In this document: in pieces, positions 17,225 to 25,113 of the stretch
Position numbering within the stretch: position 1 is the first letter of the stretch
How the letters are laid out: the number at the start of each line of letters is the position of its first letter
Assembly: GCF_017581925.1 (NCBI RefSeq)
Contig: NZ_JAGEVG010000027.1
Coordinates: forward strand, 1-47,258
Direction of reading: 5' to 3'
DNA: 47,258 bases
Source of the DNA: Gelidibacter pelagius
GTDB taxonomy: Bacteria > Bacteroidota > Bacteroidia > Flavobacteriales > Flavobacteriaceae
Notes under the pieces: model-generated
The model's input: the letters and a program-made list of their open reading frames with translations, nothing else
Databases searched by the model: none
What the model was told of the DNA's origin: nothing
Program-made: the position numbers and the translations under genes

Positions 17225-17465
17225 ACCAATGGTTAGGAGCCTATTTTCCATAATTATCATATCCGTAATTGATATGTATGAACCTGCTTTTAGGGCGATC
17301 TAACACTGTTTTACACGATAGTTTTCTGAAATTTACTATCTTGGTTAATTCCCAATGCGTATCTGTACTGGTCATCACTAAAATATCAAAGCTGTTTTTA
17401 TCCTGTGCATACCATGGCATAAAGCTAAGTTTTTGACTGGTACAAATAAGTTATAACCAATTAAA
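17225..17465 (+). repeat. Long intergenic repeat unit with leader
   Basis: 17228-17336 aligns with 6786-6893 and 13210-13321 (TTAGGAG, TCCATAATTATCATATCCGT). TATCTTGG is at 17337-17344. The leader follows (CCAATGCGTATCTGTACTGG ... GACTGGTACAAATAAGTTA), as in the copies at 2.88 and 8.43 kb. This copy carries every part of the composite unit. Confidence 0.6.
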
Positions 17466-17510
17466 ACCAAGAGTCTCGGGAAAATAAAAATATTTAAAAC
17501 AGAAAGAAAC

Positions 17511-18350
17511 TTGAAATTTATAGGTCAAAATAAGGAGTATATAGAACTAGTTGAGATTAATAAATCGAATGCAAACCTACTTAACGATACCAAAGAAAGT
17601 GAGTTATCACTGATTTGGTTTAAAGCAGATAACAATAAAGTGACTATTGATGCGGTTGATTATGTTTTCAACACCAATGATATCATCAGTCTGACCGAAT
17701 TTCATACCATCAATGCAGAAAGCCTACAAGAGGCCACTTTCATTAAATGGAATAGGTCCTTTTACTGTGTGGTGGATCACGATAGTGAAGTAGGTTGCAA
17801 AGGCATATTATATTACGGCGCTTCTACGGTTCCTATTATAAGTCTTGATGAAAAGCACGTTGATATTTTAACCACCTTGTTTAAGATGTTATATATTGAA
17901 ATGGAATCGAGAGATAATTTGCAATTGGAAATGCTGCAGATGATGCTCAAACGCCTTCTCATTTTATGTACACGTATTTACAAAGACCAAAACTTGGTGT
18001 CTAATTTGAGAACACAAAGTATTGATACCATTAGGGAGTATAATTATCTGGTAGAACAACACTTTAAAACAAAGCATACGGTAAAGGCCTATGCTGATCT
18101 GTTATTTAAATCTCCAAAAACACTATCTAATCTATTTAAAAAATACGGTGATACAACACCGCAACAATTTATTCAAAATAGGTTGATGCTTGAAGCAAGA
18201 CGAATGTTGACCTATACCGAAAAACCTATTTCTGAAATAGGTTTTGAACTGGGATTTTCAGACTTACAAAGTTTTAGTCGTTTTTTCAGCACACAAGAAG
18301 GCCATTCTCCACAAAAATTCCGAAACAGGGAAGTATTGCCAACAAAGTAG
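17511..18350 (+). CDS. AraC-family transcriptional regulator, TTG start
   Basis: 279 residues. No ATG is available near the N-terminus; TTG 17511 follows an A-rich leader with AGAAAG. The N-terminal 150 residues look like a cupin-type sensor (LIWFKADNNKVTIDAVDYVF). The C-terminal domain has both AraC helix-turn-helix units (TVKAYADLLFKSPKTLSNLF, PISEIGFELGFSDLQSFSRF, then GHSPQKFR). It is immediately upstream of a CMD-domain gene that has its own -7 box, which is the likely target. Confidence 0.85.
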   Translation: MKFIGQNKEYIELVEINKSNANLLNDTKESELSLIWFKADNNKVTIDAVDYVFNTNDIISLTEFHTINAESLQEATFIKWNRSFYCVVDHDSEVGCKGILYYGASTVPIISLDEKHVDILTTLFKMLYIEMESRDNLQLEMLQMMLKRLLILCTRIYKDQNLVSNLRTQSIDTIREYNYLVEQHFKTKHTVKAYADLLFKSPKTLSNLFKKYGDTTPQQFIQNRLMLEARRMLTYTEKPISEIGFELGFSDLQSFSRFFSTQEGHSPQKFRNREVLPTK

Positions 18351-18385
18351 GTAGTATTGATTAGCTCCCAAACGCCCTTCCACAT

Positions 18386-18393
18386 TACCTTTG
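18386..18393 (+). promoter_or_regulatory. -7 promoter box of the first CMD gene
   Basis: TACCTTTG matches the Bacteroidota -7 consensus TAnnTTTG exactly, 38 bp before the ATG of the gene at 18431. No clear -33 TTTG is present at the usual distance, which fits an activator-dependent promoter, possibly the neighbouring AraC protein. Confidence 0.55.
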
Positions 18394-18430
18394 TACTGTA
18401 AGAAATTAATAACTTTTAAAACAGTATAAA

Positions 18431-18973
18431 ATGAAAGATGTCACTAAGATTACCGTCCCAAGTAGAACAGATGTTAACGAAAAGAGTCAACAGATTTTTG
18501 ATCAAATGGAGTCTCAATTAGGAATGGTTCCTAATTTATATGCCACCATTGGCTATTCCAGCAATGCCTTGGAAAACTTCTTATCCTTTTCAGGAAATGC
18601 AGGAAAAGGCAGTTTCACAAATAAAGAAATAGAAGCGATTAAGCTTGCCGTTTCTCAAGCTAATGGCTGTGTTTATTGTCAATCGGCCCATTCGGCTATT
18701 GCTAAATCCCACGGATTTTCGGACGAAGAAACCGTCCAGTTAAGAAACGCCACCATTGCAGACCCAAAGTTAAAAGTGCTTACCACCATGGCGAAACAAG
18801 TGGCTGAGAAAGCAGGATATATTGATGCTGATGTGAGAGAAGCTTTTTTCGATCAAGACTATGATGCAAAGGCTATGATGGACTTCCTTGCTGTAGTAAC
18901 CGCCATTACTTTTACAAATTATGCCTATGCGCTTACTAAAGTTGATGTTGATTTCCCTTTGGTAACCAACTAA
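18431..18973 (+). CDS. Carboxymuconolactone decarboxylase family protein (AhpD-like)
   Basis: 180 residues. The CMD core EIEAIKLAVSQANGCVYCQSAH has the redox CxxC pair Cys80/Cys83 with His87 four residues on, as in AhpD peroxidases. Cytosolic. Such proteins reduce peroxides or act on reactive small molecules; the YciW/PA2674-type subfamily of about 180 residues is poorly characterised. The gene is followed by a strong terminator at 19037-19075. A second CMD protein of the same length class is encoded at 19775. Confidence 0.88.
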   Translation: MKDVTKITVPSRTDVNEKSQQIFDQMESQLGMVPNLYATIGYSSNALENFLSFSGNAGKGSFTNKEIEAIKLAVSQANGCVYCQSAHSAIAKSHGFSDEETVQLRNATIADPKLKVLTTMAKQVAEKAGYIDADVREAFFDQDYDAKAMMDFLAVVTAITFTNYAYALTKVDVDFPLVTN

Positions 18974-19036
18974 AAATATAGGCCCTATAATATATTGCAT
19001 AAACACAAAACTTGAATTAACATCCAGGATAAGTAG

Positions 19037-19076
19037 AATAACGGCTCCTTGTAGAAAAGAGCCGTTATTATTTTAA
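19037..19076 (+). terminator. Rho-independent terminator
   Basis: AATAACGGCTC (19037-19047) pairs perfectly over 11 bp with GAGCCGTTATT (19059-19069) around an 11-nt loop, followed by a short ATTTT tract. It closes the AraC/CMD unit ahead of the TetR gene. Confidence 0.85.
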
Positions 19077-19108
19077 ATGAGAAATAAATGTTAAACGCTT
19101 TCTTGTTT

Positions 19109-19130
19109 CTAAACGCTTGTTTAGTTTTGC
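19109..19130 (+). promoter_or_regulatory. TetR operator overlapping the tetR promoter
   Basis: CTAAAC-GCTT-GTTTAG (19109-19124) is a perfect inverted repeat. It overlaps TAGTTTTGC (19122-19130), an exact TAnnTTTG -7 box, 17 bp before the TetR ATG. The same palindrome occurs at 19729-19744 before the next gene. This is the arrangement expected for autorepression. Confidence 0.8.
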
Positions 19131-19146
19131 ACTATAATTAGAACTA

Positions 19147-19710
19147 ATGGCAAGAAAAAAGGAATATAATGAAGAGGAGGTCGTCGAAAAAGCAATGGAG
19201 CTATTTTGGCGCAATGGTTATGAAAACACCTCCATGCAAATGCTCGAAAAGGAAATGGGGATTAATAAGTTTTCCATTTATTCGAGTTTTGGCAGTAAGA
19301 ATGGCTTATTTCTGGAAAGTCTTAAATGCTACAAGCAAAGGCTATCAACTTTGATGAGCAAGTTGGAGAACTCCTCCGACGGACTACTAAGCATCAAACA
19401 CTACTTTTATGATTTTCTCGAGTTTTCGAAGGACAATGAACTTAGCAAAGGATGTTTGGTTACGAATGCAGCTAACGAATTGGGTGAAACTCCAGATGTA
19501 GAAATTCAAGAAGCTTTAGTCCAGTTTACCAATGGCGTTAAACAATTGTTTACCACTATTTTAAAACAAGATTCCGAGAAAAATGAATTAATAGTTGAAG
19601 CACAAGCCGACTATTTACTTATTGCTATGTATGGTCTTTCATCAGCAAGTAGAGTATTCACTGCAATCCAATTAGAAAACTATATAGAACATACATTTAA
19701 GAATCTCTAA
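19147..19710 (+). CDS. TetR/AcrR family regulator
   Basis: 187 residues. The N-terminal TetR HTH is clear (EEEVVEKAMELFWRNGYENT, MQMLEKEMGINKFSIYSSFG, KNGLFLESL). The C-terminal ligand domain has KGCLVTNAANELGETPDVEI, the signature of the subfamily that includes YcdC/AcuR-like and NemR-like regulators. Those regulators often sense electrophiles and can carry redox-active cysteines; a Cys is present in GCLVTN. Palindromic operators on its own promoter and before the following operon suggest that it represses both. Confidence 0.88.
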   Translation: MARKKEYNEEEVVEKAMELFWRNGYENTSMQMLEKEMGINKFSIYSSFGSKNGLFLESLKCYKQRLSTLMSKLENSSDGLLSIKHYFYDFLEFSKDNELSKGCLVTNAANELGETPDVEIQEALVQFTNGVKQLFTTILKQDSEKNELIVEAQADYLLIAMYGLSSASRVFTAIQLENYIEHTFKNL

Positions 19711-19726
19711 TATTTTTTTATCCCAA

Positions 19727-19746
19727 AACTAAACGAGTGTTTAGTT
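19727..19746 (+). promoter_or_regulatory. TetR operator before the CMD/FrnE operon
   Basis: AACTAAAC-GAGT-GTTTAGTT is a 20-bp palindrome with 8-bp arms. Its inner CTAAAC-N4-GTTTAG (19729-19744) is the same site found on the tetR promoter. It ends 28 bp before the ATG of the CMD gene. Confidence 0.8.
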
Positions 19747-19774
19747 ATTTTTTAACAATTAAAAATTCACAATT

Positions 19775-20341
19775 ATGACAAGTTTAAAAATTCACAACAT
19801 AGAAACTGCTCCAACTGAAAGCAAAACATTATTAGAACAATCTCAAAAAGCAAACGGTATGATCCCAGGATTGCACGGTGTATTGGCTGGATCACCAGGT
19901 ATTCTTGAGGCCTACCAAGCCCTACATAAATTGTTCATTGATTCTTCTTTTAACAATGAAGAATTGACTGTGGTATGGCAAACGATAAACGTAGAACATG
20001 CCTGTCACTATTGCGTTCCAGCACATACAGGAATCGCGAAAATGATGAAGGTTGATGATGCTATTACGGACGCCTTACGGAATGGAACACCACTTAAAAA
20101 TGCGAAATTAGAAGCATTACGAACCTTGACATTAACTATTGTTCGCAATAGAGGACATGTGACCCAAAAAGACTTAGAGGCGTTTTATGCTGTTGGTTAT
20201 GGCGAAAGACAGGTCTTGGAAATCATATTAGGCTTGTCTCAAAAAATAATCAGTAACTATACCAACCATATTGCAAATACACCTGTAGATGCGCCTTTCC
20301 AAAAATATGCCTGGTCTAAGGACGATGTGGTTTCCAAATAA
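19775..20341 (+). CDS. Carboxymuconolactone decarboxylase family protein, second copy
   Basis: 188 residues. CMD core VWQTINVEHACHYCVPAHTG has Cys77, Cys80 and His84 (CxxCxxxH), so the AhpD-like thiol pair is complete. The sequence is only distantly related to the CMD protein at 18431. First gene of a five-gene operon behind a TetR operator, and expected to be induced by the TetR ligand. Likely role: reduction or breakdown of a reactive organic compound, working with the FrnE-like thiol protein encoded next. Confidence 0.87.
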   Translation: MTSLKIHNIETAPTESKTLLEQSQKANGMIPGLHGVLAGSPGILEAYQALHKLFIDSSFNNEELTVVWQTINVEHACHYCVPAHTGIAKMMKVDDAITDALRNGTPLKNAKLEALRTLTLTIVRNRGHVTQKDLEAFYAVGYGERQVLEIILGLSQKIISNYTNHIANTPVDAPFQKYAWSKDDVVSK

Positions 20342-20407
20342 TACTAACACTTGCTTTAAGTCTTCCGCTTCGTTGTGGAAGGCTCAGCAATCAACAAATA
20401 CACAACA

Positions 20408-21067
20408 ATGAAAGAGAAATTAAAAATAGATATCGTTTCAGATGTGGTTTGCCCTTGGTGCACCATAGGCTACAAACGTTTAGAAAAAGCCATTAACGAA
20501 CTTGGCATTCAGGATCAAGTGGAAATTGAGTGGCAACCTTTTGAGTTAAATCCGAATATGCCTGCCGAGGGTCAAAATCTAAGGGAACATATTGCAGAAA
20601 AATATGGGTCTACTTTAGAGCAACAAAAGGCCTCACAACAAAACATGGCCGAAGCGGGAGCAGCGCTCGGTTTTACATTCGACTATTTTGATGACATGCG
20701 CATGGCCAATACTTTTGATGCCCACGTATTATTAGACTATGCCAAAGCTTTTGGTAAGCAAACCGAATTAAAAATGGGCCTCACAAAAGCCTTTTTTAGC
20801 GACCGGAAGGATGTGTCAAAAAGAGAGGTTCTCAAGGAAGTATTATTGGAGGTTGGTTTAAATGCTGAAGAAGCTTTCACAAAAATAGACGATGCCAAGG
20901 TGCGGAACGAAGTCAAAAGCCAGGAAGCTTATTGGCAAAGTGTAGGAGTCAACTCTGTACCAACTATTGTGTTTAACAGAAAAAGTGCGATTACCGGTGC
21001 TCAACCTGTAGAGGTGTTTAAGCAAGTGTTAACTGAGATTCTTGAATCTTCAAAACAGGGCAGTTAG
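20408..21067 (+). CDS. DsbA-family oxidoreductase, FrnE-like
   Basis: 219 residues from ATG 20408; a GTG at 20375 is possible but gives a non-conserved extension. Thioredoxin fold with active site DVVCPWCTIGYKRL (Cys15, Cys18) and the helical insert typical of FrnE/2-hydroxychromene-isomerase-like proteins (EWQPFELNPNMP, FSDRKDVSKREVL). It ends with the cis-Pro region VNSVPTIVFNRKSAITGAQP. No signal peptide, so a cytosolic disulfide oxidoreductase. FrnE homologues are linked to oxidative-stress resistance and polyketide chemistry. Operon member, 66 bp after CMD. Confidence 0.88.
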   Translation: MKEKLKIDIVSDVVCPWCTIGYKRLEKAINELGIQDQVEIEWQPFELNPNMPAEGQNLREHIAEKYGSTLEQQKASQQNMAEAGAALGFTFDYFDDMRMANTFDAHVLLDYAKAFGKQTELKMGLTKAFFSDRKDVSKREVLKEVLLEVGLNAEEAFTKIDDAKVRNEVKSQEAYWQSVGVNSVPTIVFNRKSAITGAQPVEVFKQVLTEILESSKQGS

Positions 21068-21103
21068 TCCTTCGATTTTTAAATTGAATGTCAAGACAAC
21101 AAA

Positions 21104-21901
21104 ATGAAGAACAACAGAAGGAAATTTATTAAAAACTTGGGCATTTTGGGAACAACGGGACTTATGATGCCCAATATTATTCTCGGAAATACTCAAGAAA
21201 ATCAAAACTATATGTTAGAAAAATCACGACCAAAAGTTTTATTCTTTGATGTGAATGAAACACTTTTAGACCTCACTGAAATGAAAACCGTAGTAGGTGA
21301 AGCATTAAACGGAAGGGAAGACTTGTTGTCCTTATGGTTTACGACGATGCTACAATACTCTTTAGTGACCACTGCGAGCGGACAGTATGAACATTTTGGC
21401 AACATAGGCGCCGCGGCATTACAAATGGTGGCAGCAAATAACGGAATCACCATTTCAGAAAAAGAAGCGCGCCAAACCATATTAAAGTCGCTCAGAGCCT
21501 TACCGGCACATCCGGAAGTTAAAGCTGCATTGACGTCGTTAAAAGAAGCAGGTTATAAATTGGTGTCTTTTACTAATTCCTCCAATGAAGGCGTTAAAAA
21601 CCAGTTCGAGCATGCGGGATTGACTAAATACTTTGACGACATGTTAAGTGTTGAAGAGATTGGGAAATTCAAGCCGTTTTCTGACACTTACGCCTGGGCT
21701 GCTCGTAAAATGGAAGTAAAGCCTGAAGAATGTATGCTTGTAGCCGCTCACGGATGGGACGTTGCAGGTGCACTATGGGCGGGATGGCGCGCTGCATTTA
21801 TTGGCAGACCAGGACAGCAAGAATTTCCTCTGGCACCGAAATCAGAAATAGTAGAATCAGACATAAAAAAGGTTGCAGATATCCTGTTAATTTATAAATA
21901 A
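21104..21901 (+). CDS. Tat-exported haloacid dehalogenase type II-like HAD hydrolase
   Basis: 265 residues. The N-terminus NNRRKFIKNLGILGTTGLMM is a twin-arginine signal (RRKFIK). The HAD domain begins VLFFDVNETLLDL (nucleophile Asp49), continues with FTNSSNEG (motif II), GKFKPFSDTYAWA (motif III Lys) and AAHGWDVAGALWAGWRAAFI (motif IV), in the pattern of L-2-haloacid dehalogenases (type II). Those enzymes hydrolyse 2-haloacids and are normally cytosolic, so a Tat signal is unusual. Being in a CMD/FrnE operon suggests processing of a halogenated or otherwise reactive compound, which is inference. Confidence 0.85.
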   Translation: MKNNRRKFIKNLGILGTTGLMMPNIILGNTQENQNYMLEKSRPKVLFFDVNETLLDLTEMKTVVGEALNGREDLLSLWFTTMLQYSLVTTASGQYEHFGNIGAAALQMVAANNGITISEKEARQTILKSLRALPAHPEVKAALTSLKEAGYKLVSFTNSSNEGVKNQFEHAGLTKYFDDMLSVEEIGKFKPFSDTYAWAARKMEVKPEECMLVAAHGWDVAGALWAGWRAAFIGRPGQQEFPLAPKSEIVESDIKKVADILLIYK

Positions 21902-21929
21902 AACCACTATTCATTAAATAAAAAACATC

Positions 21930-22763
21930 ATGAAAATTTCATTATTAGCTATCATCTTAAATTTATTCTTACTGTCTTGTGGCGATAACAAAAAAACAGT
22001 TGACACTAACAGCACAAGCACATCACAAGAAGAAACCGTGCCAAAGTTTCAAAATAAAGGCCATGAACTGGTCTATACCATGGCACATAAAGTAGGCGAT
22101 TACAATCAACTTCTTGCCAAAAAAGATGTGGTTTACACCTATACCTATCAAACTCCAGATGGCAAAAAGGATGTGGTTACAGAAAAATATCTATTTAACG
22201 GAGAGTTGTCCTATGGCGCTTATAACATTCATGAAAGAACTTTTCCTCAACTTGAAGGCTTGGTTGAACAAGGCTACGACGGCCATGAGTTTTGGCTAAA
22301 GCACAATGAAGATGTCTTAAGCGATGACGCTCTTTTAAAAGGCGTGAAGTTCAATCGGCCAACTAATTTCTATTGGTTTACCATGATGCCCAAACTGTTG
22401 GATGAGGGCTTGAAGTATGAGTATTTAGATGAACGCTTAGTCAATAACATTGCCTACGATATTGTCAATGTCACTTTTGATGACTCAGAAAAGGAAGCTA
22501 CCGATACCTATCAGCTATTCATCAACAAAAACACTTCCATAGTGGATCAATTTTTATTCACCGTAGCCGATTTTAATGTTATGGAGCAACCTTATTTGAT
22601 GGTTCTCGAATACGAAAATGTTGATGGGATGTTGTTGCCATCAAAAAGAAAATATAAGAAATCCACTTGGGATGCTGAAGTGCTTGACGGTCCATGGATT
22701 GAGGTGACTTGGTCTAGTATTACATTCGACAATGGCTTAACTAAGGACGATTTCAAAAAATAG
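21930..22763 (+). CDS. DUF6503-type lipoprotein
   Basis: 277 residues. Lipoprotein signal with LAIILNLFLLSC (Cys17) and a Ser/Thr-rich linker. The mature domain (GHELVYTMAHKVGDYNQLLA, VVYTYTYQTPDGKKDV, RPTNFYWFTMMPKLLDEGL, YDIVNVTFDD, YQLFINKNTSIVDQFLF) fits DUF6503, an outer-membrane LolA/LolB-like beta-barrel shell protein seen only in Bacteroidota. Its role is unknown; related folds carry lipids or hydrophobic ligands. Operon member, 28 bp after the HAD gene. Confidence 0.8.
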   Translation: MKISLLAIILNLFLLSCGDNKKTVDTNSTSTSQEETVPKFQNKGHELVYTMAHKVGDYNQLLAKKDVVYTYTYQTPDGKKDVVTEKYLFNGELSYGAYNIHERTFPQLEGLVEQGYDGHEFWLKHNEDVLSDDALLKGVKFNRPTNFYWFTMMPKLLDEGLKYEYLDERLVNNIAYDIVNVTFDDSEKEATDTYQLFINKNTSIVDQFLFTVADFNVMEQPYLMVLEYENVDGMLLPSKRKYKKSTWDAEVLDGPWIEVTWSSITFDNGLTKDDFKK

Positions 22764-22779
22764 AATTATAAAAGCAGCC

Positions 22780-23448
22780 ATGGAAATATCAGAAGTAGAC
22801 CTAAAAAAGATCGCCAAAGAGTGCTTCGAAAATGTTTTTCGAACCGATACGGAGCACCCTGGCTTTGCACATATTGACTTAGGAAAAGATATAGACTCCT
22901 CTGAACTGAGATCTATTATGGTAGCCCTAAAGAATGAGCTATCTCACCATACTTCAAAGGCGTTTAATAAAAAGTTGGCCTATCATTGGCTTGTACGTTT
23001 TGATCAGCAAGTGAACACGCCGTATCATGTCGATAATGCAGGTGATCAATCATTTTTAATGTTAGGCTACGAGCCGAGCAATATAAAAAGTGAGCTGTAT
23101 TTAGCTGACTATTATAAATTTGCACAGGAAAGTGACGATGCCCCAAAAGAATATCTTGAAAACTTCTCGCCTGTATTTAAGGATGACGAAAGGTTGCTCT
23201 CATCCTTTATCACCAAGATAGAACCTTTTAAAAAAGATACTTATAACATTGTATTGATCAATAATAGTAATCCAACAATAGAACGAGAAACCTTAGGTGT
23301 TTTTCATAAGGCAACCATGCTTAACCCAGATCCAAATAAGCGTAGAATAGTCAACTCAATGCTCATAAATATGGTGCATAGAGACTTCATTGATGAAGAT
23401 GAAAATAGCGAAGCGGCATTCATGAAAACTGATGTGGTCAGTAAATAA
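22780..23448 (+). CDS. Possible Fe(II)/2-oxoglutarate-type oxygenase (HxD...H)
   Basis: 222 residues, no signal peptide. TPYHVDNAGDQSFLMLGYEP has an HxD pair (His83, Asp85) and a later GVFHKATMLN supplies a third histidine (near 170). That spacing, and NTYNIV-like strand-turns between them, are compatible with a cupin/dioxygenase metal site. I do not recognise the family, so this is inference from motif and fold character. Last gene of the TetR operon, 16 bp after the DUF6503 gene, with a terminator 24 bp downstream. Confidence 0.55.
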   Translation: MEISEVDLKKIAKECFENVFRTDTEHPGFAHIDLGKDIDSSELRSIMVALKNELSHHTSKAFNKKLAYHWLVRFDQQVNTPYHVDNAGDQSFLMLGYEPSNIKSELYLADYYKFAQESDDAPKEYLENFSPVFKDDERLLSSFITKIEPFKKDTYNIVLINNSNPTIERETLGVFHKATMLNPDPNKRRIVNSMLINMVHRDFIDEDENSEAAFMKTDVVSK

Positions 23449-23471
23449 ATTTTCGAGAACAAAGGTCCGAT

Positions 23472-23527
23472 TTAGAAGCCCTTAAAGTCAAAAACCTTGA
23501 CTGTCGGGCTTCTATTTAGTTTTTTTT
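23472..23527 (+). terminator. Rho-independent terminator of the TetR operon
   Basis: AGAAGCCC pairs with GGGCTTCT (8 bp). Within that arm AGTCAA pairs with TTGACT around a short loop. A long T tract (TTTTTTTT, to about 23527) follows. Confidence 0.85.
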
Positions 23528-23624
23528 AGCTAAATTAGATACTCCGATTTTTGCAACATTTATATTCCTAAGCCATGGCCAATCATCAACGAAAATACAT
23601 TAAACGATTAAAATCACAGGAACG

Positions 23625-24017
23625 ATGTTTACAATAGAAGCAATTGAATTGGCGCATAGCAAAATTAAATCAGGAGCAGACTTTCCAAAATACATCAAGG
23701 AAATTAAAGGCATTGGCGTCACTGCATTTGAAACTTGGGTAGCTGACAGTCATACCAATTATTATGGCGAAAATGGATTTCATACAACTTCCAAACCGCA
23801 ATATGATGTTTTGACCATAGCCAACAAGAGTAACAAAGAAAGGTTCAGTCACTACTTAAAAAACCATCAACAAGGGGAGACAGACTATTTTACATTTTGT
23901 AAACATTGCGCTGAAACGGGAATTGAAAAGTGGGTTGTGAATCTCGATCAAATGACTTGTACCTATTATGACCAGGCTGAAAACAAAGTATTAATTGAAA
24001 ATGTACCGAGAGTTTAA
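23625..24017 (+). CDS. DUF1398 family protein
   Basis: 130 residues, cytosolic. The whole length matches DUF1398 (E. coli YbcV-like): an N-terminal helix FTIEAIELAHSKIKSGADFP, then YIKEIKGIGVTAFETWVADS, the conserved GETDYFTFCKHCAETGIEKW, and the C-terminal DQMTCTYYDQAENKVLIE. Function unknown; members are often annotated as phage-envelope-like proteins without evidence. It follows the TetR operon terminator, so it is probably a separate unit. Confidence 0.85.
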   Translation: MFTIEAIELAHSKIKSGADFPKYIKEIKGIGVTAFETWVADSHTNYYGENGFHTTSKPQYDVLTIANKSNKERFSHYLKNHQQGETDYFTFCKHCAETGIEKWVVNLDQMTCTYYDQAENKVLIENVPRV

Positions 24018-24179
24018 AAACAACGTACTACCAGCAGTGGCGGAATGTTCTTCATTGAGGAAAGTGAAACCATAGTAGCCAAAGACCTAACCTCATAAGG
24101 AGTTGGAATGGTATTAGAGTTTCGATTGAATTAAAATCATTTTTATAACAGCATACGAACAATTTCAAGACCAAATTCA

Positions 24180-24797
24180 GTGATAAAAAACAGTCTGCTA
24201 CTTATTGCAATCTTATGCTTCTCAACAGTCCATGCGCAATATGATTGGACTCCTGCAAAAGTTATTTTAAAAAACGGAACCTCATTCCGAGGTTTGGTGA
24301 AATTCCCTAAACATTCTGGAGGTTTAATATCAATAGGCACTACAGAGTTTAAATATAAGCTAAAGAAAAAAGGAAAAACCGAAAGATATGGCTACGAAAC
24401 TGTCGAAGAGGTAATCTTCGGTGATGAGGAGTTTGCAACGGTGCATTATGGATATGTTCCTATTCAAGCAAAAAAGCATGTCTTATTGGAAAAAGTAATC
24501 AGTGGAAAAGTAAGTCTATATGCAAGAACTGTTTCCAAATTCCAAAATACATTTATAGGCGCCCCAAATATGACAGGGTCTGGTTATTACTATGATGACT
24601 TCCAATACTATTTGATAAGAAAAGATGAGGAAGTTGCTAAATTAATTGCAGGTCCAAATAGTTTTGGGACATTCATTTCCAAAGCCAAAGAATATTTCTC
24701 TGATTGTGAAAAAATGGTGTATTACTTGGATAACGAGCTTTACAGTCAGAACAACCTGATTGAATTAGTAGATGACTATAACCTTCTTTGTGAATAA
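24180..24797 (+). CDS. Secreted protein of unknown function, GTG start
   Basis: 205 residues from GTG 24180; no ATG precedes the signal peptide (LLLIAILCFSTVHAQ). The mature N-terminus DWTPAKVILKNGTSFRGLVK is the strand pattern of a small beta domain found in several Bacteroidota exported hypotheticals. The rest is mixed and ends in a helical NLIELVDDYNLL. No catalytic motif is evident. Stand-alone unit; a decayed repeat unit follows. Confidence 0.65.
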   Translation: MIKNSLLLIAILCFSTVHAQYDWTPAKVILKNGTSFRGLVKFPKHSGGLISIGTTEFKYKLKKKGKTERYGYETVEEVIFGDEEFATVHYGYVPIQAKKHVLLEKVISGKVSLYARTVSKFQNTFIGAPNMTGSGYYYDDFQYYLIRKDEEVAKLIAGPNSFGTFISKAKEYFSDCEKMVYYLDNELYSQNNLIELVDDYNLLCE

Positions 24798-25113
24798 AAT
24801 CCATATAGAATAGCTTATATAATTATCGTCTTGGTAAATGCTTATTTATAAATGTCCTTGCTGGTGCTCCACTTGTTTTCCCCTAAGTAGTTCTATCCCT
24901 TTGATTTTTAGTAGTTACCATTTTTAAATTGTGTCATGTGGAACGATTTGCTATCTTAGCTGATACTCCTTGTCAAAGAGTTCAAGAAGAGAGAAGATTT
25001 AATCCAGTCCATGACATTAGATCAGTTTAAACTATTAGAACGAGATGAAATGCAATATTTCCAAAGCTGAATCATATGTCAATAAGTGCAATCTTTAAAA
25101 TTAAAGTTGAGCA
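24798..25113 (+). repeat. Gene-free gap with a decayed intergenic repeat unit
   Basis: TGCTGGTGCTCCACTTG (about 24859) is a degenerate REP-like start. ACGATTTGC then TATCTTAG (24952-24959) and CTGATACTCC match the conserved core. TTG ends 20 bp upstream of TATCTTAG as a possible -33 element. The next ATG is 155 bp downstream. I see no gene in the rest. Confidence 0.5.
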
